From: Penelope pileata
Lineage: Eukaryota > Chordata > Aves > Galliformes > Cracidae
Direction of reading: 5' to 3'
Length of the DNA stretch: 64,000 nt
Assembly (NCBI GenBank): GCA_013396635.1
Contig: WBMW01000442.1
Coordinates: 310,001-374,000 of the forward strand
This document shows, piece by piece, positions 1-14,159 of the stretch. The first letter of the stretch is position 1. Each line of letters starts with the position of its first letter. Below the pieces are notes generated by a model. It was given only the letters and a program-made list of their open reading frames with translations. It did no database searches and was not told the DNA's origin. Made by a program: the position numbers and the translations under genes.

Positions 1-2900
1 CTGTGCAAAACCCCAGGCAGGCACGCACCTGAGTGAGAGACTAATGCGAGTCCAGGCTTCCTCCACACTGCTCTGCGTTCTAGTGCTTAGTTAAAGCTGA
101 TGTCTTAGCACGGCTTGTGTCATATAATTTCAGCATGAACAAGACTTGGCCCGCACTCAAAATACACAGTGTTTAAGTGTTTAAATTAAGGCTTAACTGA
201 CTCAGACACTGAATCTTGTTTCAGCCACCGGGTTGCTCTGTTACTAAACGCTTCAAACTGGAGCTCCCCCATTCATCTGCAGGGTTTGTCACAGCAGAAC
301 TGGAGATAACTGAGGCGTCCAGATGAGTAAACAGTAGAAGTCCTAGACACAGAGAAATCAGTGGGATTTTTTCAAGGGGCTGACTGGAGGCCTAGATTTC
401 ATCCAACTACCACAGCTGCAGTTCTTGCTAGGAGAGAGCTGCATGTACCCCTTCCTTCATTCCCCAATATCCACATAACCCTTAAACATCCAAGGGACAG
501 TACTGAAATACTTGCCGTGAATAGATTTAAGTAAGTGTGGTTTCTTGACCTGGAAAATAAACCTCTGATATACAAGTATCTCTGAGTATGTTGGGGGCCA
601 TCTTATTTCTTTATCCCTCTTGACACTGCTGCTGGTTGGACTTGTGAGGTCTGCCCTTCTGTAGTTTAACAGAAAAATGAGCTGTTATATTCCTTATCTG
701 CTTGTAAATGAAGTTGTGAATAATGACTGCAAATCCAGGTTGCTTTTTAGCTTGTGTTTGCATCATTCAGGGCAAGAAATGCCATAGAATGAAAATCAGG
801 GTTGGGCAGGGATAGAAAATTTGGGTCCAGATCTGAACACAAATGTTTGCAAATGTGGAACAGAGAAGGGGCTCTGGTCCACACATTTAGCTTAGCTTGT
901 TACTGAAATTCAAATTCAGTTGCAATATGTGGAGATGGATCCAAATTCCCTTGGCAACAGGAAGTGTTTGGAGGTGTGGGTATTTCAGGCCATCAGTCAA
1001 AAGGACACAGATGAGCACACATGCATCAGCTTGCCCACACACATATGTGTGCACACACATTTCTCTGCAAGAGTAGGAAGTGGAAACTCCCTGCAAAGAG
1101 AAAACATTGCACTACTAATGACTTTGGTCACAAACATTATCATATGCAACCTGCTGTTGTTTTTGCATTGTACTGGGGAGCAGAATCTTTGAAATGTGGA
1201 AAACTTTCTAGCAGTGTCCTTTAGTGCTGTATGCAAACTTTTAGGTACTAAGCTTCCTAATCACTACCGTATGGCTCATAAAAGAAGCAATCCGATACCA
1301 AGTACCAAGAGAGGTTGTTATTCCTCCGCTCTATCCTATACCACTCCAAACGTTAGAACAATAAATACATCTACCTCTTGTTTAAGATCACTTAAAATAA
1401 GTTGTTTTAATTAAACTTCCTTGCAATCTATCTGCACTAAGTGATTAAGTGCCTCTTCTTTCAGTGAAAGGAGAAGGGATTATCACAAAACAAGACGGAC
1501 TGAATTATGGGCAGTACTAGGACCGGGTAAAACTGCTGAATATTTTCCATCTAAATTCATGTGAAAATACTGAAGTCCGAGTTTGCATGATGTTATTTCT
1601 CTCAACTATTCCCCCCTCTTTTCAGTCCTCCTTCCCTCCCCACCACCCCAGAGTCAATGAAATAGTTATTTCCCTCAGGTTAAAGTTCAGCTTTGAATAT
1701 CAAATTTAAAAGCTGCCTGAGAAGAGAGCTTTCTTTACTCAATGGGCATCATTTTCAGCAAATGAACTTAAAAAATGGAAATGTGGTAACTGTGTTGATG
1801 AAGTATACCTATTTTAAACTGTACCAAATTTGCAATAATTTTGAGATGTTTAGTGACCAGTTCTTTGCAGCTTACCATAAAAAATGTTTGTGGGGGGTTG
1901 TTATGCTATTTTTATGTTTAACTCTGGAATATCTTGTGTGAATTAAAATTCAGTAATTATTCTTTCAAGCCAATCTTCTTAAATTGCTCTCCACTTAGGA
2001 ATCACACTGGTGGGTTTGTTGTTTTATTGCTAGCCATATCACTTTCAGGATGGAGAATAGTCACAATAAAAGGCTCTTTTATGTCTTGTAATGTGTCTTG
2101 CAATGGTTATGGCAGTATCTATCGTTTAGTTTTTGCACATTCAGTTTCTTTGCCAAGTTTCCCTTTCACCTCTCGCCGCATCGCCCCTATCCCGGTACCT
2201 GACGTGATGGATTGGATGGAAATATGTAATGAAGTCTAGATGCTGGCACAGTGCAGGCAGGCCAGCACTCTAGACATACTGCTCTGCTAATTTATTGGGA
2301 TTCTTTACCTGCAACCTCCCTGCTGTTTTAGCACTGGGGCCTCTCTTGGGTAGAGACAGGCAAGCACGCTGTGTGGTGGTTTTATTGTGATGTGGACAAA
2401 TGATCGCGAGGAACTAGCTGGAACCCATTGAATATACAAGTGTGCAGTGGTGGGATTTAAAGGTGCATGCATTAAGAGCACACTGCCACCGCCTTTTATC
2501 TCACCCACCAGCATGCTGTGGGCAAGGCAGGCAGGATGCCACCTTGGGGACAGATTGCTGCTGTTTGCAGTTTATAGCCAATCTCTATATAGGAGTGAGA
2601 GGGAAAATGCAGACGAAATATGGGAATTGAACTAATTCTGCAGTATTGGCCCTTGTTTTGAATTTATTCTGTTAGCTGAGGGGGCCTGTCTTGTGCTTAG
2701 GCTCCGGGTCTGGCTGGCTCTAAGCTCCAGCTTTCACTGAAGGGCACATGGAAATGATGTGATAAAATGTTGTTCCTAATGTGTCTTCCCATTGGACTTG
2801 AATTTGGGCAGTTTGGGCTTCTAATTTTAAAGATTTCTGAAAGGAGCAAGACATGGTAACCATTCAAACATGATTTTTTTTGGTTTATTGTGCTAGACAG
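1..2900. other. Unique non-coding DNA, no gene recognised
   Basis: No open frame here resembles a known protein; the longest are about 100 codons or fewer and have no domain signature. The sequence is AT-rich and free of recognisable interspersed repeats. The only visible structure is an alternating purine-pyrimidine patch at 1010-1060, built from CA/TG steps, containing the perfect 14-bp palindrome CACACATATGTGTG at 1038-1051. Confidence 0.6.
1038..1051. repeat. Perfect 14-bp palindrome in a CA/TG-rich patch
   Basis: CACACATATGTGTG reads the same on both strands and sits within further CA/TG steps. It is probably a by-product of degenerate dinucleotide repeat rather than a protein site, although alternating purine-pyrimidine DNA can adopt unusual helical forms. 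Confidence 0.8.
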
Positions 2901-2976
2901 CATTGCCAGTTGACAGTGCCACCATGATTATATCTGGCTGTTACAACTTCTTAGTCTGCAGCACCTCAGAGTACAT
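2901..2976 (+). other. Candidate 76-nt exon with ideal Kozak ATG (speculative)
   Basis: A T-rich tract followed by CTAGACAG ends at 2900, and GTGAGT begins at 2977, so the interval has a plausible acceptor and a good donor. Inside it, GCCACCATG at 2918-2926 is a textbook vertebrate Kozak context. The ATG frame stays open to the donor, encoding a short hydrophobic start (MIISGCYNFLVCSTSEYM), but meets a stop at once if not spliced. This could be a signal-peptide-like first coding exon, or chance. No homologue is recognised. Confidence 0.15.
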
Positions 2977-2982
2977 GTGAGT

Positions 2983-3499
2983 ATGAGGGAAGGAGAAACA
3001 TTGTACAGAGGAATAAGGAGCAAAGATGCGTTAAGGTGGCTAAAAAACCTTGGTGGTTTTGATGGGAAGGGGTATGGCCATACAAAGCCAGCTGAAAATT
3101 CCCACAGCCTGAGGGAGCTTGGAGCTAGTGCCAGCCCCAATACCCACGGCAGGAGTAAGGGTGTGCCCAGGGCTCAGGGCACCCCAAGGGCTGCACCTGC
3201 CCGTTGCTTCTCTGCTCCTTTGGGAGCACTGTTAGGTGGCATGAGTACGATGCTGCTGCACTGCTGTCGGGCATCTCAGCAGGGACTTCAGTAATCCAGA
3301 GAATCTGCTCTAAAATGGACCTTGGGTTTAGCAGAGGATTGTGGCCATTCTGTCTTTCAGAACACAGTGGGAAGTTTGTTTCCTGCGTAATTTAAGTGAA
3401 AATTCAGCCTTTTCAAGTTAGGTACAGAACTGCACGTTACTAGAGTGTACTACAGCATAAGGAAACTACTCATGAGAGTCTGTCTTGCAAATAACATTT
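2983..3499. other. Unique non-coding DNA
   Basis: A plus-strand frame of 105 codons runs through 2977-3294. It has no recognisable domain, biased codon use or conserved motif. The stretch is slightly more GC-rich than its surroundings. Nothing else is seen. Confidence 0.5.
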
Positions 3500-4180
3500 A
3501 CATTTTTGCTAATTAGAAAGAATCGAGCTTTTGTTTAGCTGTACAGATATGGTTTGGTGTTTTTAAAGGACAGGAATTCCAGAAGGGCTGTTGCATCAGC
3601 GGGGTGAATTAGCAAAGGGAAAAAAAAAAAAAAAAGAAAATTGAATGTTCCCTCAGACATACTTTCCAGTTCAGATGTCTAAAATACATACGATATTCCA
3701 GCTACATTTTCTTCTCACAGATCCCAGTGTTTTTCATTAGGACAAGTTTCATTTTATTGCCTTGTTTTCCTGTAAAGCCAACAAGTAAAACCAACAGGAT
3801 TTAATTTTGGATTGGCAGGCCAGCTGGAGGATAATACATTGCGTGCCCCCCTTTTATCTTTCTCTTTTCCTTCCTCCTCCTGCTTCCCGGTCTCCTTGAG
3901 GTGCTCCGCTTTGCCACTGTGCTGCTCAGCTTACTGGCCGAAAAATCTTTGCAGGTGATTTATAGAACCCTATGGTTATTGTATGGCTAATGATTCATGG
4001 AACTTCATTAAATACCAAGTATGTGCCTGCTTACTGTCTGTGCACACTGCATATTAGAACCTTTGCACTCCCCCTTGCAAATTGCCCCCATTAAAGTCGC
4101 AGACAAAAGGTCCTCTCAGTAGCTTACATATTTTCCCACATGTGAGAGAGCAATTGGAAACTTCCTCTTGATAACTAAAA
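3500..4180. promoter_or_regulatory. Possible conserved non-coding element (regulatory texture)
   Basis: Several homeodomain-type cores (TAATTA near 3510, and GAATTAG, TTTAATT, CTAATGATT and CATTAAAT further on) occur together with CAATTGG and TGCATATTA motifs, in repeat-free sequence with no coding frame. The density of TAAT cores resembles vertebrate developmental enhancers. This is only a texture argument, because conservation cannot be measured from one sequence. A 16-base A run lies inside at 3620-3635. Confidence 0.25.
3620..3635 (+). repeat. Poly(A) run, 16 bases
   Basis: Uninterrupted A16. No retroposed sequence is recognised upstream, and no target-site duplication is evident. Confidence 0.95.
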
Positions 4181-7100
4181 ACTTTTGAATTAGAATTTAT
4201 GAGAAGGGTCTTTTGGTCTCATTGCCTAAGGGCTGAAACAGATCCCAGTGTGTACAAGCGTTCCTTTGATGCATGGAGCTGCACAGGGTAACATTTTTTA
4301 ACAGGATCAAAAAGCGTAATGCAGGGACAATGTGCGGAGGCCCTTACTCTGACACAAGGAGTCAGAGTCTGTGTTTTTCCAAGGCTAAAAACGTAAAAGT
4401 ATGTGTCCAGGGTAGCAACAACATTTTATATTCTTTTTAATTGCAGTAAAGTCCAAGATAAAATAATGGCAGTCAGTGTTACAACTTCCTTTTCTTTAAT
4501 GTTCCTCTAAAAATGCTTTGAAGCTGCTTTTACCTTTGGGAAAGTATTGTATATGTGTTAGGGGAAAATATATCAAAAAGAAAATAAAGGGCCAGATCTT
4601 TAATTGGTAGAAATCAGCATGACTCTATTACAGGGATTGGAATTTCTCAAGCTGTGGATATGGCTAAAAACTTTGTCATTTCTCACTACGTGCTAATACA
4701 TTCCTGCCCACTTAAGCTACTCAGTAGAACTATCTTGTTCTGAGTTTACCATTGAGAAAACATTTTTCACCATCACTTCTTTACAAAGGCAGCACAAGTC
4801 TTAAATATACGTCTAACTTAATATACGTCAAATCATAAACACTTCCTTGACTTTCAGCTGTCTTATTCAAGAACTTAAAGGGAGACACAGGCATATGTAC
4901 TGGTTGATCTGAAGTCTTCACAAAAAGGTCTTGATAACCAGGATTTTCCTCACCTAACAGTTAAAGGAAATGATTTGGCACTCATTTGGTGTCCTATATA
5001 CATGGTTTTTCATTATTTCTCACTTCACACTATGTGTGTCTATACACGGACATGAGTGAAAAAAGGAATAGCTTCATGTTATGGAGCCAAAAGATCACAG
5101 ACATTATAAAATAGCCACATTACATCAAACTTGTTGATTACGTATTGGGACGGATATTTTCTGTATTCATGCTGGCAGTATTTGTGAAATCTGTCATGGT
5201 AATCAAGTCAGAGATATTAGCTAAGGGGAAGTTTTCATCAACCAAAATCATCAGAGTTGAAATGCTTAAACTGCCTTTAAGGCAGCCATCTAACTTACTG
5301 CTTCTGCGGCTGATGAATTAAATTTCTCTCCCTTTACTCCATTTGTAGGTCTCCTGAATGAGACAGAAGATTTAAACCTTGATTACTTTTGTAGCCATGT
5401 AAGAGCCAAGTGAAGTTTTATAAATGAATACACATTTGGCTTTAGTCTCACTGTTGCAAAATTTCTTCTTCTCTAATAAAATACTGCCAGAGTGTTTGAA
5501 CCTCCGTGGTGATCTTTTGAGAGCACGGTATGTGGAACACAAAGAGCCCTGAGAAAGCGCTATCTGAAAGGCCAGAATAACCTCACACATAAATCAGAAA
5601 ATGGAACGGAATTGGTTGGGGGCAGTGAGAAATTTCCTGGATATGGAGGGTCTCCTAATCTTTTCTTGTATGCTGCCAGCATGATGGGCTTTGTCTAATC
5701 TAGGATTGACTGCTTTACTTATGTTTGTTTATTATTAATGTCTATGACTAACAACATCTGCTTGATGCCACCAGATATTGCCAGCTTTCTCAGGGGGCCA
5801 CATTTCACTTATTTGGACCCAACTTCATCTCATTCTGAATGTATTAAATTGCAACTCCAATATATTTGGACTGCTAAACTAAGGGAGAAAAAGATCCCCA
5901 AATTCCTTTCTTTTTCCATAGGGAAATGGAAACAAACAGAATAAGGTGTCTAACATTAAAGAGATGGGAGAGATGGCAAATTGTCTTTCTGCAAGTTTCT
6001 TTCTGTATTCTCAGTAGGAATTTGGAATATATACCTCAACAAAGGCTTGGGCATTCATTTGAAATGTGTTTGTTGCAAGGCATTCCTTTCCCTCCAGCTG
6101 AGCAGCATATAAAGCATTGGCTTTATTGTAGTCATCACTTTCAAAAAGTGAAGTGCCCCAGATTAAAAATTCCATGGCTTTAAATGGGGGAAGAGATCCT
6201 TCTTTGTGAAATAGCCTGAAAGTTTAAAATTCAGAAATCAAATTTTGTGTGTTCCAACCATCCTCAACAATGGTCCTCTACATTCGTCAGTGTAGATGTA
6301 AGAATGTCTGACTGTTATATCAACAAAATAAGAAAAGTCTGGTACAAAATTAGGCTAAAAAGAGGAGCGTTATCGAGCACAGGTAAACATAAAGAATGAG
6401 TTCGTATACTTGACAGTAGTGGATAATGGCGATCATTTGTTGCTCAAGTAAGAAGAGGTCTCTCTGATTCACAGAAGCATTAGCAGGTGGGAGTTGGCTG
6501 TGTGCTAAGATTTCTTTTGCTGCAGCTCTGGTTTCAGCTGCAAGGTTTCGAAACTCTCAGGGAAGTCTGGGAAAGCAGCATTGGGAAATGCTGGTGATTT
6601 TGAAAGTTCAGTCAGTTTGGGTGACATTTGGCATCATCGTTTTTTCCTTCTGGTGAGATTCCATTAACTTTGCTTGCTTACTTGGCAATAACTAAGAACA
6701 CTCTATAGTTTTTAATTGCAATATGGGAAGCTCTACCAGGATGACTTAAGGGCAAAATAGCTGCACCCAGTCTGTTCTTCCTCCTCTCCCTGAATTTAAA
6801 TAAAATCTAGTCTTATCTGAATATGCACCCAGAAGACTGGATGGTTATTTAAGCCACAGTTAGGGAACATATTTAAGAATATGCCTAATTTTAAGCATGC
6901 GCTTAAATCAATGGGACTTAAGCAAATGCTTGAAGTCAGGCATGTGGTTGAGGTGTTATCCTGAATGTGGGTCCTAATCCTTAAACAATAGCAAAGCCCA
7001 GAGGAAAGGGCAAGCTATCTGGGATCCATTCTGGGCTCTTTTGTTGGTTGTGTTATAGTCTATAAAATAAGGATCATTATTCTTATCCCTCTTTGTGAGG

Positions 7101-10100
7101 CACATTGAAAATTATCGGGGAAAAGCACTCTGAATACTGTTATTATTGGCTATACTTCTTGAGACTGAAAAAATTTACAGACAGACATTCTCAGTGGATT
7201 TCTGGTTCTTCCTCCTTTCAGTCAGGCAGGAAATACCATGAGAATGGAAAGAAGGATGCGTACCCATGATCAGAAATAATCTTAATCTCCTTCTTTGTGC
7301 TACTTCTGTAAATAATTAGATATTGCTACGCTCTTGTTTCTGCAAGCTCCCGCAGCGCACAAGACGTGCTGTGTGCAGGCATACCTGCCTCAGATAGCAC
7401 CAGCGAGCTGAGAACTGCGTTGGGATAGAATAGCACAATGCTGTGGGTGTGAGAGGGTCTGGGGAGGAGGGGAGGCTGCATGTTCCTGCTCCCACATTTA
7501 TAGTGGAGCTGCACTGAACACAGCAAAAAGGCACGAGTTTGTGTAAGTTTAAAAGCCTGCCCGAAAAGGGCATGCTAATCATAATCGCTAAAGGGGCAGC
7601 ACTTGGCTCAGGAAAGAGTCCCCAGTCCCATGTAGTCTTATTGAACACCGCCCCTGGAAGTGAGGTGCTGCAGGATCAGGCTCCGTGGTGCTAGCAGCCG
7701 CTGTGCAGTGCTGTGCTATTGTTTGGCTGAAAGAGCTTGAGGCAGCAAAGAATCTATTATTGATGATATTTCAGAGTTCCTCACATTCTCACTACCTTAA
7801 GTCAGAGCTCATTCTCTAGCTTCCATGTGAAGGGCCTGGAGCCAAGGCCATGAGCCTGTGTATATGCGTTCAGGACAGTTAATATTTATGATGCATCTTA
7901 CTGGGAAAATTAGTATAAAGCTGTGTTCCAACAGTACATTTATCCCATGACCTAGTTTTATGAATAACGTGCTGAAACACGGCCTGCTTGATTTAAACTT
8001 TTGTCACCCATTCTGATGGATACAGTGCCTAGCTCAGGCTTATGCAATACAAGCTAGGATTTGTGCAAAAATGTGATGTGTATTAGTGCAAGGTAAACAG
8101 ATGGTAATGCTTTTGTTAATACCAAGCGCATACAAAGATATTTATCAAAGGACCACATGTAAGGTCCATAGTTCTTGGCAGAGATCCCTATGCTATTACA
8201 TCAGCTAATAAGAATAACCATTTTATTGCATTACAGACGGTTTTTGCAGGGCTGCTTTAGCTTGCACAGGCGGCTGCAAAGCTCACCACAATTCATAGTC
8301 TAAGTGTCTGATTCTGAATAGTGCTGATCATTTATAATACGCTGTTGGGTTTTGTTGTTATTATTATTTCATTGCAATGGCTCTCAGCATTTCTCCAGAG
8401 CAACCCCCTCCTAGGGAATTCCGCTGCTGGTTACCAGCTCTGAAATACATGTAAGAAAGCCAGGCGGTGAATATACCGAAACAGCATGCAGGTGCAAGAG
8501 ATGGATACTGGGAGACTTCAAAGGGTAGAAGAGTGAATTGGAAAGATTGGAAGTGAACTTTGACGCTACAACAGCCGCAGAGATATGCAGGCAACACTGA
8601 AAAAAGCAGTTGTTTTTGGAGAATTGTGGCTAAACACAATTTATGCCAAAGAATGTTGCACCTAAAAACTACAAGGCTGGTTTAGGTTGGCAGTTTCCCC
8701 ATCTGATTCAAGTTCTCTTCTTCCATCATCACCATCAGTAGAGATTGCTTGTATCGTGTAGTGGGGAAATCTTGGTCTTTGGAACACAGGGAATCTCCTG
8801 GGGATGTAGCTAGGAACTATGCAGAAGGAACCCGGAAGAGGAGAAAGGAGCCTTCTCAACCTGGATCATTTCAGCACTGCTGTTGACAGCAGAGTCTGCA
8901 CTGAGGATAGGGGTACCGATGTAACTGAGAGCCATGAAGTGTCGTGGCTGTGGGGATCTGCTTTGCTGTAGTGGCATGGTTGTGGGATCACACTCTGAGC
9001 ATTGTGGTTGTGGTAGCAGGGAGGCCTGTGGTTTCCAAAGCAGTGTGCTTTTGTATACATGTAGGGCAGCTAAGGCAGCATAGGCAGCATGCAACGATTC
9101 CTGCAGCACTCTGTGACCTGAAATTCTGCACTGAGAAACAGAAATGTATGTGAAGTCCCGATGGAGAACGCTAGCTCAGCTGACAGGTCCTGATGACTTC
9201 AGTTCCTAAGGTTAAGCACATAATATAATCTTTTCCTGGCTAGCATGACATGAGTTGAAAAAGGAAAGAAGAGTATGTGAGTTGGAACGTTTCTGTCAAG
9301 AAAGCAACTTTTTCACAGAATTCTCAGCAATGGACCAGATTCCAATCTCCTTAGATTGATCCAGCAATACTTGTACTCCACAGCACTGGGGTTATTAGGA
9401 TTCTCACAGGTTAAAGCATTGTCAGAAGATAAGCAAGGTGATGACAGTGTGGCCTATGTTTCTATAATACTACCTCTGCCACTAAGATAGCTCCGTGCCA
9501 GACTGGCAACTCCTTCCTTGGAGAGTAGCTTACGAGCAGCTGTAGTTGCATCGACTTTACAGACCTGATTATGAATTTTCATGGAATGGTCAGATCTGGA
9601 CCTTATTTGTTTATTATTATTTATATACTGGTTTCCTGTCATTTATAAAGACAATGTTGGTTACACTATCAAAGACTAATTTGTATAATTACATTAATTC
9701 TGTGTGTAATTAAATAAGAAGTTGGGTTGAAGACACCCCACATGTACATGCTTCATTTCAAGACCTCAGTGTCTTTGATTTTCTAACAGTGGTATGACTC
9801 GGAAGCAGATAATGTTAAATAATTTCTGTTACTTTCAACTCCATCACAGCCATCTCCCTGTGACTTGTATGGCACTGACTTGCTGAAGTTAAAATCCTAA
9901 ATTCCAGCCTACAATCACTGGGACAGCTCCCAGCAACTGTAAGGAGGAGAAACAGAGCAGCAGAGCACTTCTGCTGCTTAAGTCATTGCCTGCATAGCTG
10001 CAGTGAAGCTATTAAACCAGTCGTCTTCTTGGTCTGAGGTTTCTTTTAAACATTTCCTCTATTGTAAACATTCCACTCCATTTTTTTTTCTGTATTGTGG

Positions 10101-10247
10101 CAAATGTCAGAATTCAAAGGACTGTCATCAGCTGACATAATGACCACTGCCCCTTTCCAGAAACAAACCATGCCACAGTATCTTTCCTAATACTTTTGCT
10201 ATACTGCATTCATGTTGGCAAGTTTCCATCCCTAGAGCTTCATTAGC
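4181..10247. other. Unique AT-rich DNA, no gene
   Basis: All open frames are 112 codons or fewer and unremarkable. The overlapping minus-strand frames at 7316-7648 and 8364-9109 sit in locally GC-richer DNA and show no known domain. No interspersed repeats are recognised; a small ATT-type run lies at about 8352-8368. Confidence 0.55.
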
Positions 10248-10769
10248 TCAGTATTCTTCCTTCTGCTGAACTTTGTTCACCAAAGTATTTTCAGTACAAA
10301 TCCAGCTTAGAGGCTCATCTTGGGTTCCTTGTAGATAGGGAGCAAAGTGGGCATGCAAAGGGGGTGAGCAGAAAGTTTCAGCCTTAGCTGTGGCCATTCC
10401 TCCCATGTAATGATCATTTTGGGTCCAATGAAAGCTAGGAGGCTGGATCCCAAACTGGTAACAACTCGTACTGGCAGAGCTGTCACAGCTTCTGTTAGCT
10501 GAGGTTCTGCTCCAGGCGTTTTTGATTTCGAACATTTCTGTTATTATTTTACAAGTATTTCGACTACTTGCCAGTAGGTGTGTCAATTGCCTTGTCTAAT
10601 CTTTCTTTTTGCTGATTCTTGTTTCCCTAGGCACCTCAATAAATTACCAGAACTAGGAAAGGGTCCAGACCAGTAATAGTCTGTAATCATGACGCTTGGG
10701 AAAGTTTGGATTTAAGATTAGAAACAAAGGTTTCTGCTAAAATTGCACACAAATGAGAACTTCAGATCC

Positions 10770-10783
10770 TTTTTTTTTTTTTT
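10770..10783. repeat. Poly(T) run, 14 bases
   Basis: Uninterrupted T14 followed by CCTCCC. No associated element is recognised. Confidence 0.95.
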
Positions 10784-11361
10784 CCTCCCTCTGAAGACTA
10801 TGAATAGATTCTCTGAAGCCTAAGTTGCACTCTTCATCAATGAGATTTAGGTTTCTATCCATCCTAATCAATTCTTTCTTGAGTACCCTGTGTTTCCTAT
10901 GCAGTTGGGTAGACCTTCAGAGATCTGGAAAAAACTTGAGGGGTTAGGTGTGAGATAAGACTTACTGAAATTTCTGTCAGACCTGGATACTTTTGAAACT
11001 GTTCCATCTTTTCTCAAGTCTGCTGTCTTTTGCATGAATTAACCCAAATTTTCAAAACGGAAAGCAAAATTCTTTGCCATCCTTGGACTCTTTAAATGGC
11101 TTCAATTGCTTTGTGCAGCTGCTCAGCTCAGTATTATATAATTATAGTTTGAGGTACTGACCATGCCTTAGGATGGTACTGTATTGGTGTGGCTGCACTG
11201 AAGCAAGCTGAAACTTACACCAGCGGAAAGGGAGGCTCTCAGTCTCTGTCATGTTGCACCTCTTGTCACATCTTCTTTTAAAAAGATGGCATTTTCAAAA
11301 TGCCTAAATAATACAGAAACAAGAGTTTAACTGCAAATCAGTGAGCTTTAGGCTTCTAAAT

Positions 11362-11382
11362 CACATAGGTACACATAGGTAC
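11362..11382. repeat. Two tandem copies of a 10-bp unit
   Basis: The unit CACATAGGTA occurs twice, directly adjacent, followed by the first base of a third copy. It looks like a small slippage duplication. Confidence 0.85.
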
Positions 11383-13050
11383 TTTAAAAGGCATATTGAT
11401 ATTTGGTGTGATAACATAGGACTCAGAATTGGGAACTGCCTGGTCCATTATGGCCTCTAATGGACTTTGTGATCTGCGTGACCCATTGGAAAACGTTATG
11501 GAATTTGTTTCCATATCTAGGGGTAGAGTTATTACTCTGTCCTACAGCTACAACAGTAAATTAAAATAAATATACCTAAAAAAATAGTTTATACAACTGA
11601 CAGCACCAGGAGCAGAAGTGGACATGAAATAACAGCACTTTTATTTCAGGATTACATATAGTATCTGATTGATTGTAGGCTTGATACTACACTGAAGATG
11701 CCAAAGATTTTGTTGTTTTTGGCCTTTTTTTTCCATTTTATGGAAGGACTGGCCTTTCATTGTTACATTAATTCATTTGTACATTAATAGATAAAATTTC
11801 ACCTGCAAAGATAAACTGTTATTTTCAAGGCAACTGATAATTATTACAACTTGATACTGCGGCACATATTTTTATTTGGATTTCTTTCTTTCCAGGTACC
11901 CTGTGCTAGCAGTATTAATGGATGGAAGGAATGGGATACTCTTTGACCCATTCATTTATAAATCTTTCCTTTGTCACAAATTAGTCCAGTGGCCTTGGGA
12001 CAAGGCAAGGGCAGTGAGGGGATTTTATTTTGCCCAGGGCATAATGTCAAGACTCACAGGCTCTTCTGCTTGAATGAAGAAGTGAAAATGGATTCTATCG
12101 GTGGGGTTGCTCCCTTCACAGTCAGCTTCGTATGGCATAGAGCTCCTCCACCATGAAAACAATCTCAGTTTTACAGAGTGGTACCCATCTGCTTTCTGTG
12201 GCAGACAGTGCAAAGAGCTGCACTTGAGGTGCAAGGTGTTTATTTCCCCCAAGTGGATGCTTAGTTAGTGTCACATTCCATATAGCTCTCATGCAAAAAA
12301 AAAGAATCTTGTAGTCGGAGGGCCAAAATTAGCTTCTCCTTAAAAGCCTGAAAAGGCAAAGAGGAGATTAAAAACTATGTGGGTCAGAGTAACCCTCTCA
12401 GAATGAAGTGATTGATACTGAATGCTGAGAATGAACTTTCTTATCCCATTTCCAGACAAGAAAAAAGAAAAAAAAAAAGGTCCCTCTAGGCTCTGGTTTT
12501 AAATGGACTGTTTGCAGTGGCTCTGATTCCAGGTCCAAGCCACCTATTTTGACCAGCTGTCTCAATCATATTATGTCAAAAGGAAAGCCTTTGTTAGATT
12601 CCAGCACAAAATGAATGATGAAAGCCAACTGAGCCAGGTAAAAACAAAAGGGGAAATTAATGTGATGACAAAAAGAGAGACAAATAAAAGCAAAATAAAT
12701 TCAGAATATTTTCAGAAAGCGCACAGGAGCCTTTAGGCATAGAAGGATGTAGTAGGGTGCATCCTCAAACAGTCCACCGCACAATGTGAGAAGGGATTAT
12801 TAGAGGGTGATAAACTCTGTACCCAAGTAGAGAAAACTGTTCAGAAACTTTGAAGAGAGTACATTGACATTTGTCACACAGGGACCTGGTTCAATTTCTG
12901 CCCTTTGCTGGTGGTTAAATGCTTGTTTAGAATAACCTAAAACTAAAAAGTTACTTTTAATAGAATTTTGGTGCCAGGATAATGCTAATAAAATCTAAAT
13001 ATATGTTCTTTATGGGTACAGCTGTGCAAATACATTTTCTGTAATAATCA

Positions 13051-13095
13051 ATAGTAGAGGAAGAAAGAGGGAGAGGAAGGAGTTGGGGAGGGAAG
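13051..13095. repeat. Purine-rich tract
   Basis: About 45 bases consist almost only of A and G, interrupted once by TT. Such tracts are common low-complexity DNA and can form triplexes. Confidence 0.7.
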
Positions 13096-14159
13096 CAAAA
13101 TCAGCTTTAAGGCAAGAAACTGGGAGAAATGCATTTCAGACTGAGTGAAATATCTCATTTCGAAGATTCCATTTACATTATAAAAATAAATTTAACTGAA
13201 AATCCATGTGAAATTTTAATAGAAAATTAAAATCTGAAGTGTTTTGTCTTGAAAAACTGTAACACAAATCATGTAAATTTTCAAAATAAAACCACTGTTT
13301 GAAAGAATGTTCAGCCCAAAAACTTTGTCATTTTGGATACAAAGATTCATGTTAAATTAAAAAATTATTTGACCAAAAACTTAATTCATGGATTTACACA
13401 CAGATACTTTTCTTATACCAGCATTTAATTGATGAAACAGCATTCTGAAGCGTAGGTGTCAGAATGCTGAGGCTGGTATTTAGGTCAATATATATACGTT
13501 CTTGTACTTCCTCTTCAGTCTGATCTTCATGTAGTTTGTACCTTGGTATAATCATTTTGGATCCCAGCAGAATATTTTTTCCATTTTTTTTCTTTAACTA
13601 CAGTAATTATATTGATATTTGTGTAATTGCTATTAAATGAGTCGTACAGGAATATATTGTATCTATTCAACTTCTGTGTGGGATAAGGCAATTATACTAG
13701 CAGAGGTGATGGTGCACCATAGGTGGGTAGACAGTCCTACATACTGCAGTCCTTTACAACTTGGTGTAGTCCACTGTGTACATGAGTTACTGCCTTCCCA
13801 CCCACCACCTTTACCAAGAATACGTGCTAGTGATTAGGAGCAGTCCCCTGACACTTCTATTGAATTGTCCACACTCTCCTCCTTCCCCAACATCAACAGG
13901 CACCTAAAATACCCGTACTCTGCACAAATCTCAAGAACGAACACTGTAATCCTATACTGGAATTCAGTAACACCTCGCAAAACCACCAGGGTGAACAATG
14001 CTTCCCGGATTCTCCCTGACAGATACTAGGGAGCGTGGTGGGCAAATGTAACGTTTTAGTGGAAACCAAAGGTGTTTTTACTAAAAAAAATAAAATTGGC
14101 CTGTGTGATTTCTCTGTCCCTTTTTCCTCCATCTCTTTTTTTAAATTATAAAGTTCTGT

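Larger units (their letters stand above)
10248..14159. other. Unique AT-rich DNA, no gene
   Basis: Contains a T14 run (10770-10783), a short direct duplication (11362-11382), an A-rich stretch near 12461-12478 and a purine-rich tract at about 13051-13095. The 112-codon minus-strand frame at 10248-10586 has no recognisable domain. Confidence 0.55.
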
